Shown: positions 17,171 through 25,594 of the stretch, in pieces | Position numbering within the stretch: position 1 is the stretch's first letter | Layout of the letters: every line of letters starts with the position of its first letter | Origin: Sutcliffiella horikoshii | GTDB lineage: Bacteria; Bacillota; Bacilli; Bacillales; Bacillaceae_I | NCBI RefSeq assembly: GCF_002157855.1 | Contig: NZ_CP020880.1 | Span: 2,604,001 to 2,668,000, forward strand | Reading direction: 5' to 3' | DNA length: 64,000 nucleotides | The notes under the pieces: model-generated | What the model was told of the DNA's origin: nothing | The model's database searches: none | The model's input: the letters and a program-made list of their open reading frames with translations, nothing else | Position numbers and translations under genes: made by a program

Positions 17171-17716
17171 TTATTTTGAATCTTTATGACGTTTCATATA
17201 ACTAAGTATTAACTTGATTTGCCCTCGGTGATTCAATTCATCCTCAAAGACATGGAACCAACGAAAGTAATTGTTAGCCAGGTGCTCAGGTCCAAACGGG
17301 AACTCTTCATCCAACCAATTATCTTCTTTTTGCTTTAATTGGAATTTTGTCATCTCTCGGACTTTACTCAGTTTTTCTAGATAGAATGATGCAGCATTAC
17401 CTTCGGATTCTTTAAAAGCACTATCACCCAAAGTCAAGCCAGCCCTAAGCTTCTTCATCTCTTGCTCTGTAGGGTCTCTTTCTTCAAAGGTAAGTATTTG
17501 ATAAACTTCTTCTACACATGCGATATGTAATAATAAACTACCTATAGAATTTCCTTGTCCATTAATCCTGTAGTCTAATTCTTCCACAGACAAGTTCTGA
17601 GTGGCATATATCGTAGTCCCTCTAGCATACTCCATCATGGCTAAAAGCCGACCAACCTCAGGTGTATAACCTTCAGTGGGTTCCAATATAAACGTTTTAT
17701 CCCCTAAAGTCGTCAA
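17171..17716 (-). CDS. DinB/DUF664-like four-helix protein
   Basis: 181 residues, mostly helical. RLLAMMEYARGTTIYATQNL, a first metal-ligand His in SLLLHIACVEEVYQ and the final HVFEDELNHRGQIKL match DinB-like bundles, where three His bind a metal. Likely a metal-dependent transferase of the bacillithiol or mycothiol S-transferase-like superfamily; substrate unknown. TTG 17716 is chosen since GAGGAGGGAG lies just upstream; a longer frame to 17791 would read into a dispersed intergenic repeat. Confidence 0.8.
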   Translation of the reverse strand: MTTLGDKTFILEPTEGYTPEVGRLLAMMEYARGTTIYATQNLSVEELDYRINGQGNSIGSLLLHIACVEEVYQILTFEERDPTEQEMKKLRAGLTLGDSAFKESEGNAASFYLEKLSKVREMTKFQLKQKEDNWLDEEFPFGPEHLANNYFRWFHVFEDELNHRGQIKLILSYMKRHKDSK

Positions 17717-17734
17717 GTTTGCTCCCTCCTCCTC

Positions 17735-17878
17735 ATTACTGTCCAAACCAGACCACTTACTGTCGAAACTGCACCAAATACTGTCCAACAATTAAAAATA
17801 CAATCCAAATCGTTCACTTTACTGTCCAAAAACTAGTAAATACATGCGAACCGACAAAAAGCGACATATATCCCAACT
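17735..17878. repeat. Dispersed TTTACTGTCC element, copy 1
   Basis: Contains several TACTGTCSAA blocks; the best unit (17818-17877) runs TTTACTGTCCAAA, then AAATACATGCGAACCGACA and ends ATCCCAAC. Aligned units occur at 43502-43560 and 58050-58106. It lies just upstream of the DinB-like gene. Confidence 0.65.
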
Positions 17879-17889
17879 AAATTTACGTT

Positions 17890-18234
17890 CTATATACTCT
17901 CGATATATGCGTTTTCCATAAACAGAATTTGAACTTCTGGAAGATCACACATTTTAAAAGCCACTGAGTATCTGCGTTCCAATCCCTCTTTAAATTCACC
18001 ATACAGTTCCTCTGATATGGAAGACTGCCAGGCAAAACGGTAATGTATTATCATGTCATGTTCCAATTTTTCCAAAGGATTCAACGCCATTCCCATTTTC
18101 GTTGTACTTGCATTTGATTGTGCTGCTAAATTAAGTAAGAATACTTCCAGAATCTTAACTTCCCTTTCATTTAAATCATGATTAATCATTTTTACTGTTA
18201 CATCTACCATTGCAATACTAATAGCGAATTCCAC
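17890..18234 (-). CDS. Hypothetical protein, 114 residues
   Basis: A mainly helical soluble protein with no recognised domain. The start is unsure: GTG 18234 has only a weak AAG-rich upstream region, and an in-frame ATG lies eight codons later. It stands alone between the dispersed repeat and a GNAT gene, and base composition is like its neighbours. Confidence 0.5.
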   Translation of the reverse strand: MEFAISIAMVDVTVKMINHDLNEREVKILEVFLLNLAAQSNASTTKMGMALNPLEKLEHDMIIHYRFAWQSSISEELYGEFKEGLERRYSVAFKMCDLPEVQILFMENAYIESI

Positions 18235-18308
18235 CTTACTACTTAAAATTTTGTTGCTATAATTAATTCGCTAAGCCACTTAACAATTCCTTCCTATTTT
18301 TCTATAAT

Positions 18309-18764
18309 TTATAATTTCATTTTCATAAAAACACAATTAGGATCTTCTTCGTAATCAGCAAACGGCTCACAATAATCAAATCCAAAACTTTTATATAGTT
18401 TCTGCGCAGGAAAAAATGCTTCCATTGAACCCGTTTCAAGATACAGTTCCTGATAGCCACGTTCTTTACACGCTTGAATAATGGATTGAAGGATCAAGGC
18501 CCCTATACCTTTTCTTAAATGAGAAGATGAGGTCCTCATGGATTTCACCTCACCACTCTTAGAATCCAACTCCTTAATCGCCCCACAACCAACAACCTCT
18601 TCCCCATCCCACACACTCCAAAAAGTAACATCCGGTTTTCGCAAAGCATCAAGGTCTAAATAATGGTTGCTTTCTGGCGGAGAAAGCAGATTTAAATTTC
18701 TCATGTGATCCTCTACAAACGTTATGACGGCTGGATGTGTAACATCATCAATCTTGATTTTCAT
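18309..18764 (-). CDS. GNAT-family N-acetyltransferase (YsnE-like)
   Basis: 151 residues. The acetyl-CoA loop is SHLRKGIGALIL, followed by YLETGSMEAFFPAQKLYKSFGF, which is the motif B region. The overall pattern resembles B. subtilis YsnE-type acetyltransferases. AAAGGAGCG precedes the ATG. Substrate unknown. Confidence 0.9.
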   Translation of the reverse strand: MKIKIDDVTHPAVITFVEDHMRNLNLLSPPESNHYLDLDALRKPDVTFWSVWDGEEVVGCGAIKELDSKSGEVKSMRTSSSHLRKGIGALILQSIIQACKERGYQELYLETGSMEAFFPAQKLYKSFGFDYCEPFADYEEDPNCVFMKMKL

Positions 18765-18849
18765 TTTTTATCGCTCCTTTATAATTACAGAATGGTTCAT
18801 TCTTGATTAAAATCTCATTTTAGCATTAAATTCCAATTTCAAACCACAA

Positions 18850-18873
18850 AAAAATGAACCCAAAAAGGATTCA
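18850..18873 (-). terminator. Rho-independent terminator
   Basis: On the minus strand TGAATCC/GGGTTCA (one G-U) flank a T-rich loop and seven T follow. Ends the yjdM gene. Confidence 0.6.
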
Positions 18874-18875
18874 CC

Positions 18876-19211
18876 TTACACTTTTTTAACAAACTCCGTC
18901 TTTAGCTGCATAGCACCAAATCCATCGATTTTACAATCAATGTCATGATCCCCATCAACCAGACGAATATTTTTCACCTTTGTTCCCTGTTTCACAACGG
19001 AAGAACTACCTTTTACTTTTAAGTCCTTTATCACTGTCACCGTATCCCCATCAATAAGGATATTACCATTTGAATCTTTGTACACTTTCTCTTCTTCTAC
19101 TTTCTCAGTACCTGGCGTCCATTCGTAAGCACATTCCGGACAGACAAGTAGGTTTCCATCTTCATATGTATATTCAGAATTACATTTTGGACAGTTTGGT
19201 AGTGCAGACAT
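18876..19211 (-). CDS. yjdM: PhnA/YjdM-family zinc-ribbon protein
   Basis: 111 residues. N-terminal zinc ribbon with two CPxC pairs ([10 protein letters not shown] and CPECAYEW), followed by the PhnA domain with [18 protein letters not shown] and [15 protein letters not shown]. The name PhnA comes from the phosphonate locus of E. coli, but the protein's function is not established. GGAGGAA precedes the ATG. Confidence 0.93.
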   Translation of the reverse strand: MSALPNCPKCNSEYTYEDGNLLVCPECAYEWTPGTEKVEEEKVYKDSNGNILIDGDTVTVIKDLKVKGSSSVVKQGTKVKNIRLVDGDHDIDCKIDGFGAMQLKTEFVKKV

Positions 19212-19353
19212 TTATCGGGTTCCTCCATTTAAACTCTAGTTTTTATCCTTTTTAGCATAGCATAGTTTTTTCTTAAACTTAATTATACATTTTTTTCCTC
19301 TATTGCTAATTTAAATGATATAATTCTTTAAAATTCATTTCCGGGGTGAAACC

Positions 19354-19974
19354 ATGATAAACCAGAAATCAGAAGTCAAAGTGTTCCCTACTAATTTAAT
19401 GAAACAAAAAGAAACCACTACTAAACTTGCCATCATTCTTCCTGGAGCCGGCTATACGTCTCAAGGTCCTTTGTTGCATTTTTCTTCAGGACATTATTTC
19501 AAACAGGAACATGATGTCCTTCAGGTCAATTACCGATTTAGCGAAGCAGAACTTAACCCTTTTGATACAGATGGGTTTTCTGCTAATGTTTTACATACCT
19601 TGGAAGAAACCCTGAAAGAAACAGCTTATGACCAATGTTTTATTGTTGCAAAATCAATAGGGACCATTGCATTGGCAAATCTATTAAAACACCCAACCTT
19701 CCATAATGCTTCTGCAATTTGGCTGACTCCACTGCTGCACCGGGATGATGTGTATCAGGCTATGTTACAATATGAAAATAACTCTTTCTGTATTATTGGA
19801 GATAAGGATTTTTGCTATCGTGAAGAACGATTTGCAAACCTAAAATCTAATCCATCTTTAAAAACATTACTTATTCCAAATGGTGATCATAGTCTTGAAA
19901 ATAAAGAGGATGTGCTAGGTTCTATTGATATGCTTAAGAATGTTATAGACGGCGTTATCCAATTTTCAAACTAA
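19354..19974 (+). CDS. Small alpha/beta hydrolase
   Basis: 206 residues. Elements of an alpha/beta hydrolase are visible: oxyanion loop LPGAGYTSQGP, nucleophile in VAKSIGT, acid in GDKDFCY and His in NGDHSLE. It lacks a cap domain, like dienelactone-hydrolase-type proteins. Substrate unknown; cytoplasmic. CGGGGTGA precedes the ATG and a strong terminator follows. Confidence 0.85.
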   Translation: MINQKSEVKVFPTNLMKQKETTTKLAIILPGAGYTSQGPLLHFSSGHYFKQEHDVLQVNYRFSEAELNPFDTDGFSANVLHTLEETLKETAYDQCFIVAKSIGTIALANLLKHPTFHNASAIWLTPLLHRDDVYQAMLQYENNSFCIIGDKDFCYREERFANLKSNPSLKTLLIPNGDHSLENKEDVLGSIDMLKNVIDGVIQFSN

Positions 19975-19981
19975 ACACATT

Positions 19982-20013
19982 ACAGTACAAGGCGCTTCTT
20001 GTACTGTTTTTTT
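19982..20013 (+). terminator. Rho-independent terminator
   Basis: A perfect 10-bp stem ACAGTACAAG/CTTGTACTGT with a six-base loop and seven T. Confidence 0.9.
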
Positions 20014-20022
20014 GATGTATTT

Positions 20023-20063
20023 TGTAAAGTATCATTGACACTATGTTAATAATACTTTACATT
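20023..20063 (+). promoter_or_regulatory. Promoter with inverted-repeat operator before the XRE gene
   Basis: TTGACA (20035-20040) and TACATT (20058-20063) are 17 bases apart. A perfect 10-bp inverted repeat, TGTAAAGTAT (20023-20032) and ATACTTTACA (20052-20061), brackets the -35 and overlaps the -10. This is an expected place for autorepression by the XRE protein encoded next. Confidence 0.6.
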
Positions 20064-20096
20064 AAGTATATTAAAGTTAACACAAAGGAGAACCAT

Positions 20097-20312
20097 ATGC
20101 TGTGTAATCGGGTGAAGGAATTAAGGGCTAGACACGGCTTTTCTCAATCTGATTTGGGTAGCTTGGTCGGCGTAACTAGGCAAACAATCGGTTTTATTGA
20201 AAAAGGAGAATTTTCGCCGTCCATCGCTTTGTCTTTAAGGCTTGCCAAGCATTTGAAAGTAAAAGTGGATGAGTTATTTTGGTTAGAAGGAGAGGATGAG
20301 GAAAATGAATAA
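20097..20312 (+). CDS. XRE-family transcriptional regulator
   Basis: A 71-residue protein that is little more than one helix-turn-helix: RVKELRARHGFSQSDLGSLVGVTRQTIGFIEKGEFSPSIALSLRLAKHL, ending in VDELFWLEGE, typical of the short YozG/YgzD-like group. AAGGAG precedes the ATG. Its 3' end overlaps the membrane-protein gene by 17 bases, so the two are translationally linked. It probably represses this pair through the inverted repeat in its promoter. Confidence 0.92.
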   Translation: MLCNRVKELRARHGFSQSDLGSLVGVTRQTIGFIEKGEFSPSIALSLRLAKHLKVKVDELFWLEGEDEENE

Positions 20313-21057
20313 AGATTTACGGATTCAGCTTCCACTATGGACAATCGCATTTTGTATTCTTTTGATGCCATTGACATTTAGTCTGGTCCAGTTAATTGAT
20401 TTAATGATACATAATTTTGATGCCTTTTTCGTTGTAAACGGCACAGGAACCTCCTTAAATTGGGGGCTAATGTCCATTCAACTCTTTATGGTTAGTATCT
20501 TGTTACTTCTCTCTTTCAATATTTTATTTTATCGTAGATATAGAAAACATAATAAGGAGAATCCTAGTGAAAAATTGTACTTCTTTGTTTTTTATCAACC
20601 TGGTGAGATCCTTGAAGATGATGAAATGCTTCAACAAGTATCGAAAAATGCAACAAAAAAGGTATACATACTTTTTGCAAATGCACTTCCGATACTTGCC
20701 TTTCTGATGGTTATCCCTCTTCACCGATCTGTATTCATTATGGCGATCTTGCTTGTTATTATCTTTCAGAACCTTCTTTTTTACAATGAAATCAATCAAT
20801 ACTACTCTGGCAATTATACATTCGGCAATAAAGGTAAAAAGACAGATCAAGAACTCTCGAAAGTGAATAAAAGAGTTGTTCGAGGGATTGCGATTGTATG
20901 TCTCATCCTTGCAGTACTTACTGTTGGAAGGCTTGCTCAAATCCATTATCATGCACAAAGTATACCTTCTGAGATGGAAGCATGTATGGAAGAAGGGGGA
21001 ACTGCCGTTATAGAAAAAAGCAGTTTATGGAGTCTAACAAAATTCACATGCGAATAG
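20296..21057 (+). CDS. Multi-pass membrane protein paired with the XRE regulator
   Basis: 253 residues with about five hydrophobic helices (near residues 12-36, 58-79, 121-140, 143-162 and 196-214) and a short C-terminal extracellular or luminal tail with two Cys. No family recognised. Either ATG 20296 or ATG 20305 may be used; the AAGGAGAGG site fits both loosely. Short XRE regulators are often paired with such a membrane protein, but the function of these pairs is not established. Confidence 0.75.
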   Translation: MRKMNKDLRIQLPLWTIAFCILLMPLTFSLVQLIDLMIHNFDAFFVVNGTGTSLNWGLMSIQLFMVSILLLLSFNILFYRRYRKHNKENPSEKLYFFVFYQPGEILEDDEMLQQVSKNATKKVYILFANALPILAFLMVIPLHRSVFIMAILLVIIFQNLLFYNEINQYYSGNYTFGNKGKKTDQELSKVNKRVVRGIAIVCLILAVLTVGRLAQIHYHAQSIPSEMEACMEEGGTAVIEKSSLWSLTKFTCE

Positions 21058-21084
21058 GCATTGCTACCCGCAATGCCTTATTTT
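21057..21084 (+). terminator. Rho-independent terminator
   Basis: GGCATTG pairs with CAATGCC (seven-base loop), followed by TTATTTTC. It slightly overlaps the 3' end of the convergent gene. Confidence 0.7.
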
Positions 21085-21773
21085 CTTTCCAATATATTTT
21101 TGATTTGATCCGTATACATTCTATCTAAACTTTCCGTTGTGTAATGGAAATTGTCCATGCTTGATTCTTTAGTAATCCCCATATCTACTAGGCGTGCATC
21201 AAGTTTATTCAGAACAAAAGTTGGATGATCATTCTCTTCATCATACCCGCTGGCTTCATCATTCAAATCTATTATTTTCCCATTCATTAACTGGATTTTG
21301 TAATAGAAATCACCTCTATTGTGTGTAAAAGGAAAATAATATCTATTACCACGAACGCCAGCCTCTATTTTAACAATGTCCTTAAAGTCATACTCCTCGC
21401 CTTGAGGATGCAGGAATGAATGGTCAATGATTTTCTCCTCCGTTACCACAGTGACTGAGGTAAAGATAATATAGAAGCCTATAATGTTAAGTATAATAAA
21501 AGCTGTCCATATATTTTTTCGCTTTTTGGTGGCTGAAACCTTCCCCCTATTTTTCTTAAAGAAAAAATAAAAGAATACTAGAAATAAATAAAAGACTATA
21601 ACAATAATAAATCTAGAGTATGGATATTTGAACACCCATAACACATAGTCATTAGGTACAAACAATGTGTATTGAAGGTATCCTATTAATAAAAATATGA
21701 AAAAACTTAAAATAAGAACCAATATAGATCCTAATATGTAAACTAAAACTCGACCTGCTACTTGCAATATCAT
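21078..21773 (-). CDS. Hypothetical membrane protein
   Basis: 231 residues with three N-terminal hydrophobic helices (about 10-35, 50-72 and 88-108) and a polar C-terminal domain of about 115 residues. No family recognised. GGGGGA abuts the ATG at 21773; a TTG two codons later would be better spaced, so the true start may be 21767. It is the first of three membrane-protein genes on this strand with unrelated sequences. Confidence 0.7.
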   Translation of the reverse strand: MILQVAGRVLVYILGSILVLILSFFIFLLIGYLQYTLFVPNDYVLWVFKYPYSRFIIVIVFYLFLVFFYFFFKKNRGKVSATKKRKNIWTAFIILNIIGFYIIFTSVTVVTEEKIIDHSFLHPQGEEYDFKDIVKIEAGVRGNRYYFPFTHNRGDFYYKIQLMNGKIIDLNDEASGYDEENDHPTFVLNKLDARLVDMGITKESSMDNFHYTTESLDRMYTDQIKNILERK

Positions 21774-21798
21774 TCCCCCATTCTAAAAAAATAAATAA

Positions 21799-22191
21799 TC
21801 AACCAATAAAGGAATCAATAAAATTAGCAAACCCCTGAATCCCCCTATGAAACTGAAAAGATCCTGCCACAATAATACATGACATTCCAATTCCGCTGAT
21901 TAACCCCGTAAAGGATCGAAGGAAATTGTTACTCACCCTCCACCCTCGTAACTGTGTATATCCATCCACTACCATTGGAACGTTTAAAAGAACACCTATT
22001 ACTAACAATCTCAAAAATGAGACGTCTGCTGCTAGCCATAGTAAGGGAACTACAGTAAGGTAACCCAGCAATATGGACATACATCTGTAGCACATAGGGA
22101 ATTGTCTGCCCCCTATGACAAGTGAACGATCTTTTCTTTTATGGCAGGGAAAGAAACGCAAAGTGATAACTGCATGAATGTATTCATTCAT
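21799..22191 (-). CDS. DUF2085-family membrane protein
   Basis: 130 residues. FFPCHKRKDRSLVIGGRQFPMCYRCMSILLGY, with its CH and CYRC pair, and VDGYTQLRGWRVSNN are the conserved elements of DUF2085; three hydrophobic helices follow. The Cys/His set suggests metal binding, but the role is unknown. It lies 12 bases downstream of the following small gene, so both are likely co-transcribed. Confidence 0.88.
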   Translation of the reverse strand: MNEYIHAVITLRFFPCHKRKDRSLVIGGRQFPMCYRCMSILLGYLTVVPLLWLAADVSFLRLLVIGVLLNVPMVVDGYTQLRGWRVSNNFLRSFTGLISGIGMSCIIVAGSFQFHRGIQGFANFIDSFIG

Positions 22192-22203
22192 TTTTCATTC
22201 CCC

Positions 22204-22488
22204 TTAACTAAATGGATTGCAGTCACAGTCTGTGCAATCCAATCCACTTGATTTCCCTGAAGACCTAGGAAGTGGAATATCACAATAGAGACAGTCCCAA
22301 ACCCCACCACTTTTCTTTTTCTTATCTCGTCTTTTCATATAATAATGAATGCTCGCAAACAGTCCGATTATACTTAGTACAAGAAAAATGATACTAGCAA
22401 TCAGCTCTCCTGTTGAACTGGCTACAACAATGCCATAAATACTACCAATTGTAGTAATGCTTAATAAAGCCCATAAAATAAAAATCAT
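22204..22488 (-). CDS. Small membrane protein with Cys-rich tail
   Basis: 94 residues: two hydrophobic helices, a KRRDKKKK basic patch, then a C-terminal tail with two CxxC-like pairs (DCLYCDIP and DCTDCDCNP), likely a metal site. ATG 22488 is chosen because AGAGGG lies six bases before it. Upstream in the same operon as the DUF2085 gene. No named family. Confidence 0.7.
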   Translation of the reverse strand: MIFILWALLSITTIGSIYGIVVASSTGELIASIIFLVLSIIGLFASIHYYMKRRDKKKKSGGVWDCLYCDIPLPRSSGKSSGLDCTDCDCNPFS

Positions 22489-22712
22489 CTGCAACCCTCT
22501 TTTTGTTTTTAGTTGAACTCCACTCCATACAATTCTTTCCTCATCCTGAAAATCCTGCTTCTATTTGTCGAATATGTATCTTTTTTCCTATTATTTTAGT
22601 TCGTACTCCAAGTCCTTCCGCTCATTTTTCGAAAATCTATTCTGAAAGCGTTCCCTTTTCAGATAGAATAGATGGGGAGATATCTCCTAATTTATTCAAA
22701 AGGAGTGTTGAA

Positions 22713-24194
22713 ATGAGAAGGTTGGTGATTTTATTGTTAGTAGCTTTGCTAGTTGTACCAATATCCGTAAATGCCGGGACCATTGGTGGGAAAGACAATC
22801 CTGGTGGTGTGCCAGGTCAGTGGTATGTAGGTGATACACCAAGTAATGTCGATCCAAACAAACCGGTTCTTGTATTTGTTCACGGAATTAACAGCTCATC
22901 AAAGACTTGGTGGGAAAACAATAATATGTATCAAACAGCCTTGAATAACGGATATGAAACGGCGTTCATCGATGTTCATCCCGATAAGAATATGTGGGAC
23001 AATGGTGCCATCATCAATAGTCGGATCCGTGATATATCCGATCATTTCAACCAAAAGAAGATAGTGATAGTTGCGCATAGCAAAGGCGGCATTGATGCTC
23101 AAAACGCCCTTGTTCACTATGGAGCGCATCCTTATGTTTCTAACCTCATCACTCTGTCCACCCCGCATTACGGCTCACAGCTAGCAGACCTTGCTTACAG
23201 TGGCTGGGCAAGCTGGCTTGCAAGTATTCTTGGAAGTAAAAATGATGCAACCTACTCGCTTCAGACCGGTTATATGAACAGTTACCGACCTCAAATGGAT
23301 AATCACGCTAATAGAAATAGAAATAAAATTTATACCCTGGCAGGAACTAGTTGGGGCGGTTTCGGATCTGCTCTTTACTGGGGTGGATTATACTTAAGTT
23401 CTTATGGTTCTAATGATGGTGCGGTTACCGTCAATAACTCCCGTTTAACCTATAGTACACAAGTTAGAGTAAGCAACTGGAACCATACCACAGTCCGTGA
23501 AGGCGGTACCTTCCAATACTTCCGTCCTTACTTAACAACTACTCAAACAGCCGGTTTCGCACTTGGCGAGGCAGCTGCAACCGTCGAACCAATGGAACAG
23601 GAGCCAATCAACATCAGTGCGCTTCACCGTGGCGGACAGTTCCAGAAAGATGTGAAACAAACCTTTACAGTGGAAGAAAATGTACAAAAAATTGACCTAG
23701 ACTGGCTGAGCGACAAGCAGACGAAAGATATTGAGGTGATTAGTCCGTCTGGAAAGGTGTATACGAACTTTGTCCATTCCATCAATCAGGAAATTTTCAA
23801 AGGCGGACACCATCACTCTTTCCAAATCGCCTCCCCACAACAAGGACAATGGACCGTAAAAGCTAAGAAAGATAAAGCAGCCTACTTGATGACGGTTGGC
23901 TTCCATACTGACCTTAATGAGGAAGTTGTGTTAGAAGATGCTACATTTGAATTAAAAAACAAAGGCCAAAAAGTGAAAAATATGAATGTAGATGTCAAAA
24001 TCAATAAAGATGGAAAGACTAAAGCAAACTTTGGCATGAAAGTTGCTAATAAAGGAAAGGTAGACGTGGACTTCAAAGAGGAAGGTGTTTACACTATCAC
24101 GCTTGATGTGAAAGGTACCACAAAAGACGGAAATCCATTTGAACGAACAATCGTGAAATCGGTTTATGTAGATAAGAACGGGAATAGATATTGA
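22713..24194 (+). CDS. Secreted lipase/esterase-like alpha/beta hydrolase
   Basis: 493 residues. Signal peptide (MRRL, then a hydrophobic run, likely cut near VNA). The catalytic domain has VLVFVHGINSSS as oxyanion loop, VAHSKGG as nucleophile elbow and LITLSTPHYGS; this is the PGAP1/lipase-class type. From about residue 305 the protein is beta-rich with NISALHRGGQFQKDVKQTF and VISPSGKVYTNF, likely a binding or pre-peptidase-like sandwich, ending in a second Ig-like stretch. AAAGGAGTG precedes the ATG. Probably an exported lipase; substrate not shown. Confidence 0.88.
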   Translation: MRRLVILLLVALLVVPISVNAGTIGGKDNPGGVPGQWYVGDTPSNVDPNKPVLVFVHGINSSSKTWWENNNMYQTALNNGYETAFIDVHPDKNMWDNGAIINSRIRDISDHFNQKKIVIVAHSKGGIDAQNALVHYGAHPYVSNLITLSTPHYGSQLADLAYSGWASWLASILGSKNDATYSLQTGYMNSYRPQMDNHANRNRNKIYTLAGTSWGGFGSALYWGGLYLSSYGSNDGAVTVNNSRLTYSTQVRVSNWNHTTVREGGTFQYFRPYLTTTQTAGFALGEAAATVEPMEQEPINISALHRGGQFQKDVKQTFTVEENVQKIDLDWLSDKQTKDIEVISPSGKVYTNFVHSINQEIFKGGHHHSFQIASPQQGQWTVKAKKDKAAYLMTVGFHTDLNEEVVLEDATFELKNKGQKVKNMNVDVKINKDGKTKANFGMKVANKGKVDVDFKEEGVYTITLDVKGTTKDGNPFERTIVKSVYVDKNGNRY

Positions 24195-24198
24195 TATG

Positions 24199-24236
24199 AA
24201 GAAAGTGCTCTTCCATTTTGGGAGGGCACTTTTCCA
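24199..24236 (+). terminator. Rho-independent terminator
   Basis: AAAGTGCTCTTCC pairs with GGGAGGGCACTTT through some G-U pairs, followed by TTCC. Between convergent genes. Confidence 0.65.
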
Positions 24237-24237
24237 T

Positions 24238-24702
24238 TCAGTCTATTTGCACTTTTTTAAAATAATGGATGGCCGCGAAGCAAAAAAGCACGGCCCCAAC
24301 CAGTACTAGTGAAAACATAAAAATTTTCGCACCAGACGTCGGTGATCCGGATATTAAACCCGCTCCAATAAATAAAAGTACCCCCAATAGACTTGCAAAC
24401 ATGTTTCGTTTTGTTCTAGACTTCAGAAATTTATTACCTAATGCGAAAACGATATAAATAAAACTACTCATCATGATGATTGGAAAAATCGGCTTGAATT
24501 TAATGGAATATACAAAATAGTCCAGCTGAGATATATTGCCTCTATCCACTTCTCCACTATGTAACCATGAAGTAATGACTGCTGAGTGTTTCCATTCAAA
24601 ACTATTATCTACCAATTCGCTCCCTTCATACCATGAAGCGAAAGTTGCAATGATGAAAAACATGATAGCTAAACCGAATGGAATTATTTTTTTATAACTC
24701 AT
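24238..24702 (-). CDS. DUF4306 (YjdJ-like) membrane protein
   Basis: 154 residues with four hydrophobic helices. The stretch FASWYEGSELVDNSFEWKHSA after the first helix resembles the DUF4306 family (B. subtilis YjdJ). Function unknown. Single gene, convergent with the lipase gene. Confidence 0.72.
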   Translation of the reverse strand: MSYKKIIPFGLAIMFFIIATFASWYEGSELVDNSFEWKHSAVITSWLHSGEVDRGNISQLDYFVYSIKFKPIFPIIMMSSFIYIVFALGNKFLKSRTKRNMFASLLGVLLFIGAGLISGSPTSGAKIFMFSLVLVGAVLFCFAAIHYFKKVQID

Positions 24703-24826
24703 TCAATCTCCTCCTCTAAAAAAAATTCTCTATTAAAATAACGAAACAAATAAGAAAAAAGTTTTAATCGACCTGTTTAATTACTTTTGTGATAGGGAAC
24801 TACTACAACATTGAGGAGGTTCACCT

Positions 24827-25546
24827 ATGAAGAATACAATCATCTATGCTGCCGCCTTAATCCTGGCTGCTCTTATCGGAGCAGGTTTTTATAGTGGCTA
24901 TCAGGAAAATACAGAAACCAATGAAAATGACAATCCGCCTAAGAACATGGTCACACTAGGTGATTCTTTGACATATGGAGTCGGTGATAATTCTGGTGAA
25001 GGATATGTAGAAAATTTAGAGAAACTGATTCAGGATGAAAAAAGCGCAAATGTAAGAGTGAAAAATTACGGTATCCCTGGACAAAAATCAGACGGTGTCG
25101 TAAAGCAAGTAAAGCTTACCAACATTCAAAAGGACATCCGCAACGCTGATTATATTATTCTCTTTATTGGCACCAATGATCTCATTCAAAGCAATGGCGG
25201 TGACTTAAAAGGAATCAATGAAGAAAAAATTAAAGAAGGCGCTGTGGAATACGAGAAGAATATAGAAGAAATTCTTAAGACTGTTCGTCAAGAAAACAAA
25301 GACGTTCCAATATTATTTCTCGGGCTATACAATTCCTATCCTGATTCAGCTGAACATGAAAATATCATTGTCGAGTGGAATGAAAATAGCCAGAAGATGG
25401 TCGATGAATTTAATCGAATTAAATTTATTTCCACCAATGATCTTTTTAAGGAAAAGTCAAAGGAGTATTTCAGTGATTCCTTGCATCCTAATGAAAAAGG
25501 ATATGATTTGATTACAAAAAAGATTATTGATGAATATGATTTTTAG
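24827..25546 (+). CDS. SGNH/GDSL hydrolase, membrane anchored
   Basis: 239 residues: N-terminal hydrophobic helix, then an SGNH esterase domain with block I TLGDSLTYGVG, block III LFIGTNDLI and block V DSLHPNEKGYD carrying the catalytic Asp-His pair. Similar in layout to B. subtilis YpmR. Probably an extracytoplasmic esterase or acetylhydrolase. GAGGAGGT precedes the ATG. Confidence 0.92.
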   Translation: MKNTIIYAAALILAALIGAGFYSGYQENTETNENDNPPKNMVTLGDSLTYGVGDNSGEGYVENLEKLIQDEKSANVRVKNYGIPGQKSDGVVKQVKLTNIQKDIRNADYIILFIGTNDLIQSNGGDLKGINEEKIKEGAVEYEKNIEEILKTVRQENKDVPILFLGLYNSYPDSAEHENIIVEWNENSQKMVDEFNRIKFISTNDLFKEKSKEYFSDSLHPNEKGYDLITKKIIDEYDF

Positions 25547-25551
25547 GATTG

Positions 25552-25582
25552 AAAACGCTCAGGATTGAGCGTTTTTCTTTAT
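25552..25582 (+). terminator. Rho-independent terminator
   Basis: AAACGCTCA/TGAGCGTTT with a four-base loop and a T run. Confidence 0.85.
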
Positions 25583-25594
25583 TGTTACGTTTTG

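Noticed and set aside
17716-17791. Longer N-terminus for the DinB-like protein
   Set aside because: The extra codons lie in the dispersed TTTACTGTCC element and the ribosome binding site GAGGAGGGAG points to the TTG at 17716.
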